Shown here in pieces: positions 4,836-6,518 of a stretch of 6,518 bases of DNA. How positions within the stretch are numbered: position 1 is the stretch's first letter; each line of letters starts with the position of its first letter. The notes below the pieces were generated by a model. That model saw nothing but the letters and a program-made list of their open reading frames with translations, had not been told where the DNA came from and did no database searches. Made by a program: the position numbers and the translations under genes. Source of the stretch: Syntrophobacterales bacterium (GTDB lineage: Bacteria; Desulfobacterota; Desulfobaccia; Desulfobaccales; 0-14-0-80-60-11); the NCBI GenBank assembly GCA_020052215.1, contig JAGVPN010000506.1, positions 1 to 6,518 of the forward strand, in the 5' to 3' direction.

Positions 4836-5819
4836 ATGACCAAGACCATTCGGGCCCTGGGGCTCTTTTCCGGAGGGCTGGACAGCATGTTGGCCGCGGC
4901 AACGCTGCGCGCCCAGGGCATCGAGGTCACCCTGGTCTGTTTCGTGACCCCGTTTTTCGGGGCGGCCCGGGCCCGGGAATCGGCGGCCCACCTGGGCCTG
5001 CCCCTCCGGGAGGTGGACCTCTACGACAAATTTCTGCCCCTTATTTATGATCCCCCCCACGGGTTTGGCCGGGGCCACAACCCCTGCATCGACTGCCACA
5101 CCCTCATGCTCCGGGAGGCCGGGGGCCTGATGGCGGCGGCGGGGTTTGACTTTCTCTTCACCGGGGAAGTTTTGGGGCAGCGGCCCATGAGCCAGAACCG
5201 AGGGTCGCTAACCCTCATCGCCCGGGAATCGGGGTTTGCCGACCTGCTCCTTAGGCCGTTGAGCGCTAAATCCCTGAAAACGACGCAACCGGAGGTCCGG
5301 GGCTGGGTGGACCGGGAACGGTTGTTGAACTTCAGCGGCCGGGGGCGCAAACCCCAGATGGCCCTGGCCCAGGAATACGGCATCACCCGCTATCCCGCCC
5401 CGGCGGGGGGGTGTCTGTTGACCGATCCGGGGTACGCGGCCCGGCTCAAGGAGTTGCTGCGGCACGTGCAGGAGGCCTCCCGGCCGGACCTGGAACTGCT
5501 CAAATACGGCCGGCACTTCCGCCTGCCCGGCGGGGCCAAGGCGGTGGTGGGGCGGACTCAGCGGGAAAATGAGGCGATTGAGACCTTGATAGCTTCCGGG
5601 GATTTCTTGCTGAAAGTTGAGCAATACCCCGGTCCGCTGGTCCTGGGGCGCGGGGTTGAAGCCGGGGAGGACCTGGAGATGGCGGCGGGGCTGGCCGCGG
5701 CCTACAGCGATGCGCCTAAGGGCGCGCCGGTGACGGTAACCGTGGAGCCTGGCGGCCCGGAACGGGTCTTCCACCTCACTACCCCGAGCAAAGAACGGTA
5801 TAAACCCTGGCTGGGGTGA
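4836..5819 (+). CDS. PP-loop (ThiI/MnmA-like) thiolase with C-terminal NFACT-R/DUF814-like domain
   Basis: This 327-residue protein begins with an adenine-nucleotide alpha-hydrolase fold: the PP-loop SGGLDS (12-17) follows the first strand, as in ThiI and MnmA tRNA sulfurtransferases. NPCIDCHTLML (82-92) supplies a CxxC pair, Cys84 and Cys87, and GGCLLTDP (191-198) a third cysteine, Cys193. The positions resemble the catalytic or iron-sulfur cysteines of tRNA thiolases. FTGEVLGQRPMSQ (108-120) is a family-typical segment. The C-terminal third contains LLKYGRHFRLPGGAKAVVGR (221-240) and a QREN segment (242-245), resembling the RNA-binding NFACT-R domain; such fusions are known and are often annotated as ThiI or tRNA thiouridylase. 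RNA thiolation is the likely role, but the target base is not known. ATG 4836 is the first possible start because an in-frame TAA lies at 4827-4829, yet no Shine-Dalgarno is visible; a palindromic repeat lies just upstream. The LarE-like gene ends 82 bases before. Confidence 0.85.
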   Translation: MTKTIRALGLFSGGLDSMLAAATLRAQGIEVTLVCFVTPFFGAARARESAAHLGLPLREVDLYDKFLPLIYDPPHGFGRGHNPCIDCHTLMLREAGGLMAAAGFDFLFTGEVLGQRPMSQNRGSLTLIARESGFADLLLRPLSAKSLKTTQPEVRGWVDRERLLNFSGRGRKPQMALAQEYGITRYPAPAGGCLLTDPGYAARLKELLRHVQEASRPDLELLKYGRHFRLPGGAKAVVGRTQRENEAIETLIASGDFLLKVEQYPGPLVLGRGVEAGEDLEMAAGLAAAYSDAPKGAPVTVTVEPGGPERVFHLTTPSKERYKPWLG

Positions 5820-5867
5820 TGGGGCCGGTAGAAGAGGAAGTTGCGGTCAAAAAACTATGAATATTCA

Positions 5868-5948
5868 TGTCATTCTGAACGGAGCGCAGCGGAGTGAAAA
5901 ATCTCGGCGGCTTTAAAAGAGAGATTCTTCGCGGCGCTCAGAATGACA
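5868..5948. repeat. MITE-like inverted repeat with TGTCATTCTGA ends
   Basis: Perfect 11-bp terminal arms TGTCATTCTGA (5868-5878) and TCAGAATGACA (5938-5948) bound an 81-base element. The inner sequences GAAAAATCTC and GAGATTCTTC continue the symmetry imperfectly. TGTCATTCTGA...AGAATCTC elements are, from general knowledge, common dispersed non-autonomous repeats in bacterial genomes. It lies 49 bases after the PP-loop gene stop and may also end or stabilise that transcript. Confidence 0.75.
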
Positions 5949-5989
5949 AAAAATAGTCTCTTGATTGCTCGGTTATATGGAAATAGCTC

Positions 5990-6046
5990 GGTGGGGCGGG
6001 CCTCCGTGCCCGCCAGCGAGAGGCGGCCAGAAACGGCCGCCCCACC
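5990..6046. repeat. Double-hairpin repeat, copy 2, with outer palindromic arms
   Basis: The two inner stems are those of copy 1: GGCGGGC (5995-6001) with GCCCGCC (6008-6014), and GGCGGCC (6022-6028) with GGCCGCC (6035-6041). In addition, GGTGGGGCGG (5990-5999) pairs perfectly with CCGCCCCACC (6037-6046), so the whole element can fold either as one long stem or as two hairpins. Confidence 0.75.
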
Positions 6047-6094
6047 AACCCCCGCCATTGTTCATCTTTCGTTGTGTCCGTAAGGAAATGATCG

Positions 6095-6120
6095 TTGGTA
6101 TAATACCAAGTTGACGTCAA
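6095..6120. repeat. Two adjoining palindromes: TTGGTAT-A-ATACCAA and TTGACGTCAA
   Basis: A 7-bp inverted repeat with a one-base centre (6095-6109) is followed after one base by a perfect 10-base palindrome (6111-6120). They could be repeat ends or protein-binding sites, but no gene starts nearby to support an operator role. Confidence 0.5.
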
Positions 6121-6169
6121 AGGTAGAGTTTACAACTGGGGAGACTGCGGTGTCTGCTTTTTCTTGGCG

Positions 6170-6190
6170 GCACCGGCGTCTCGCCTGTGC
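6170..6190. repeat. Small hairpin GCACCGGCG-TCT-CGCCTGTGC
   Basis: Nine-base arms (6170-6178 and 6182-6190) pair with one mismatch around a 3-base loop. The motif resembles dispersed GGCACAGGCG palindromes. No coding sequence is involved. Confidence 0.5.
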
Positions 6191-6240
6191 AGGCGCAGGC
6201 TAAACGTTCATGAACCACAAATGTTTCACCCCCAAGAATG

Positions 6241-6336
6241 AAAATCCCCCCTGACCCCCCTTTAAAAAAGGGGGGAACTAGAAGGAATTATTGTTAAAGT
6301 CCCCCTTTGGCAAAGGGGGATTTAGGGGGATTTGGG
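6241..6336. repeat. Inverted pair of AATCCCCC/CCCCCTTT repeats (MITE-like)
   Basis: The left half (6241-6278) contains CCCCCCTTT-AAA-AAAGGGGGG (6255-6275). The right half (6299-6336) contains CCCCCTTT-GGC-AAAGGGGG (6301-6319) followed by ATTTAGGGGGATTTGGG, close to the reverse complement of the left half. The whole is therefore an inverted repeat of two hairpin-bearing arms around a 20-base AT-rich centre, as in well-known dispersed bacterial repeats. Confidence 0.75.
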
Positions 6337-6337
6337 T

Positions 6338-6354
6338 TTTCACGGTAAAGCCTG
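6338..6354 (-). repeat. Inverted repeat arm, copy 2
   Basis: TTTCACGGTAAAGCCTG is the exact reverse complement of 3808-3824. The two arms lie about 2.5 kb apart and enclose the LarE-like and PP-loop genes. Confidence 0.75.
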
Positions 6355-6422
6355 CGGCTACCAAATTCTCCCATCTGAACTCTATGTTTGACGTTCAATT
6401 AGTATAAGTGGGCAAAGATAAA

Positions 6423-6452
6423 GGGAGGGGCTGCGGGTTGCCGGCCCCTCCC
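6423..6452 (-). terminator. Rho-independent terminator of the right-hand minus-strand gene
   Basis: GGGAGGGGC (6423-6431) and GCCCCTCCC (6444-6452) form a perfect 9-bp GC-rich stem around a 12-base loop. On the minus strand the stem is followed by TTTATCTTT, the expected U-rich tail, and it begins 17 bases after the TAA at 6470-6472. On the plus strand the tail is not U-rich, so it serves the minus-strand gene. Confidence 0.8.
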
Positions 6453-6469
6453 TCAGATTGTCCTTAAGG

Positions 6470-6518
6470 TTAATGGACCGTGATCGGCTGGTAGTAGGCC
6501 AGACCGCCGTCGCGCCAG
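6470..6518 (-). CDS. C-terminal end of an unidentified protein (window edge)
   Basis: Only the last 15 codons and TAA are visible, reading WRDGGLAYYQPITVH. Nearly all third codon positions are G or C, as in the window's other genes, and a terminator follows 17 bases later, so this frame is very likely the end of a real gene. An alternative frame ending in TGA near 6453 has poor codon use. The peptide is too short for me to name a family. Confidence 0.6.
   Translation of the reverse strand, partial: WRDGGLAYYQPITVH

Larger units (their letters stand above)
5820..6469. other. Long noncoding convergent gap with a cluster of repeats
   Basis: These 650 bases between convergent genes hold no believable coding frame; short open frames here pass through palindromes and lack ribosome sites. 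At least six inverted-repeat structures occur in a row: 5868-5948, 5990-6046, 6095-6120, 6170-6190, 6241-6336 and the second arm of the 17-base inverted repeat (6338-6354). A terminator for the right-hand gene closes the region. No transposase remnant was recognised. Confidence 0.7.

Noticed and set aside
5208..5774. 188-codon minus-strand frame within the PP-loop gene
   Set aside because: It is antisense to a gene with clear PP-loop and cysteine motifs, and its product is a low-complexity Pro/Gly/Arg-rich shadow.
6241..6336. CRISPR array or tandem repeat
   Set aside because: The repeated units are inverted halves with internal hairpins, not direct repeats with regular unique spacers.
6387..6416. 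Promoter reading right from TTGACG near 6389
   Set aside because: The nearest TATAAG-like box is only about nine bases away, far too close for a sigma-70 promoter, and no plus-strand gene follows.

Overview
This is a GC-rich stretch of bacterial chromosome, most likely from an anaerobic, sulfate-reducing or syntrophic member of the Desulfobacterota (Desulfobacca/Syntrophobacter-like). That placement is an inference. It rests on a DUF39-type homocysteine synthase, on a leftmost gene resembling a conserved hypothetical family I know from Syntrophobacter relatives, and on intergenic gaps full of small palindromic repeats. No rRNA, tRNA, transposase, phage gene or CRISPR array was found.

Layout. 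Positions 1-909 hold the N-terminal 303 codons of a conserved hypothetical gene on the minus strand, running off the left edge. A 384-base repeat-filled gap follows, then a minus-strand SAM-dependent methyltransferase with an N-terminal zinc ribbon (1294-2184). A divergent AT-rich intergenic region leads into three plus-strand genes: a DUF39/HcyBio homocysteine biosynthesis protein (2511-3719), a LarE-type sacrificial sulfur transferase (4001-4753), and a PP-loop thiolase-like protein with a C-terminal NFACT-R/DUF814-like domain (4836-5819). Positions 5820-6469 are noncoding and hold several inverted-repeat elements and a rho-independent terminator. That terminator serves a minus-strand gene of which only the last 15 codons are visible (6470-6518).

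How the genes fit together. The three plus-strand genes all handle activated sulfur. One makes homocysteine from sulfide and aspartate semialdehyde, one donates a cysteine sulfur to a carboxylated cofactor precursor, and one probably adenylates and thiolates RNA. They may be a loose sulfur-transfer neighbourhood, but gaps of 281 and 82 bases containing palindromes make a single tight operon unproven. The usual partners (NIL-domain ferredoxin for DUF39; LarB, LarC and LarA for LarE) are not in the window.

Most unusual points. The LarE-like gene has no canonical start codon upstream of its ATP-binding P-loop. The best-placed start is an ATC codon seven bases behind a strong Shine-Dalgarno sequence. 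The third gene lacks a visible Shine-Dalgarno and has a 40-base palindromic repeat just upstream of its ATG. A 17-base exact inverted repeat flanks the LarE/PP-loop pair. At least seven different palindromic families occupy the noncoding DNA.
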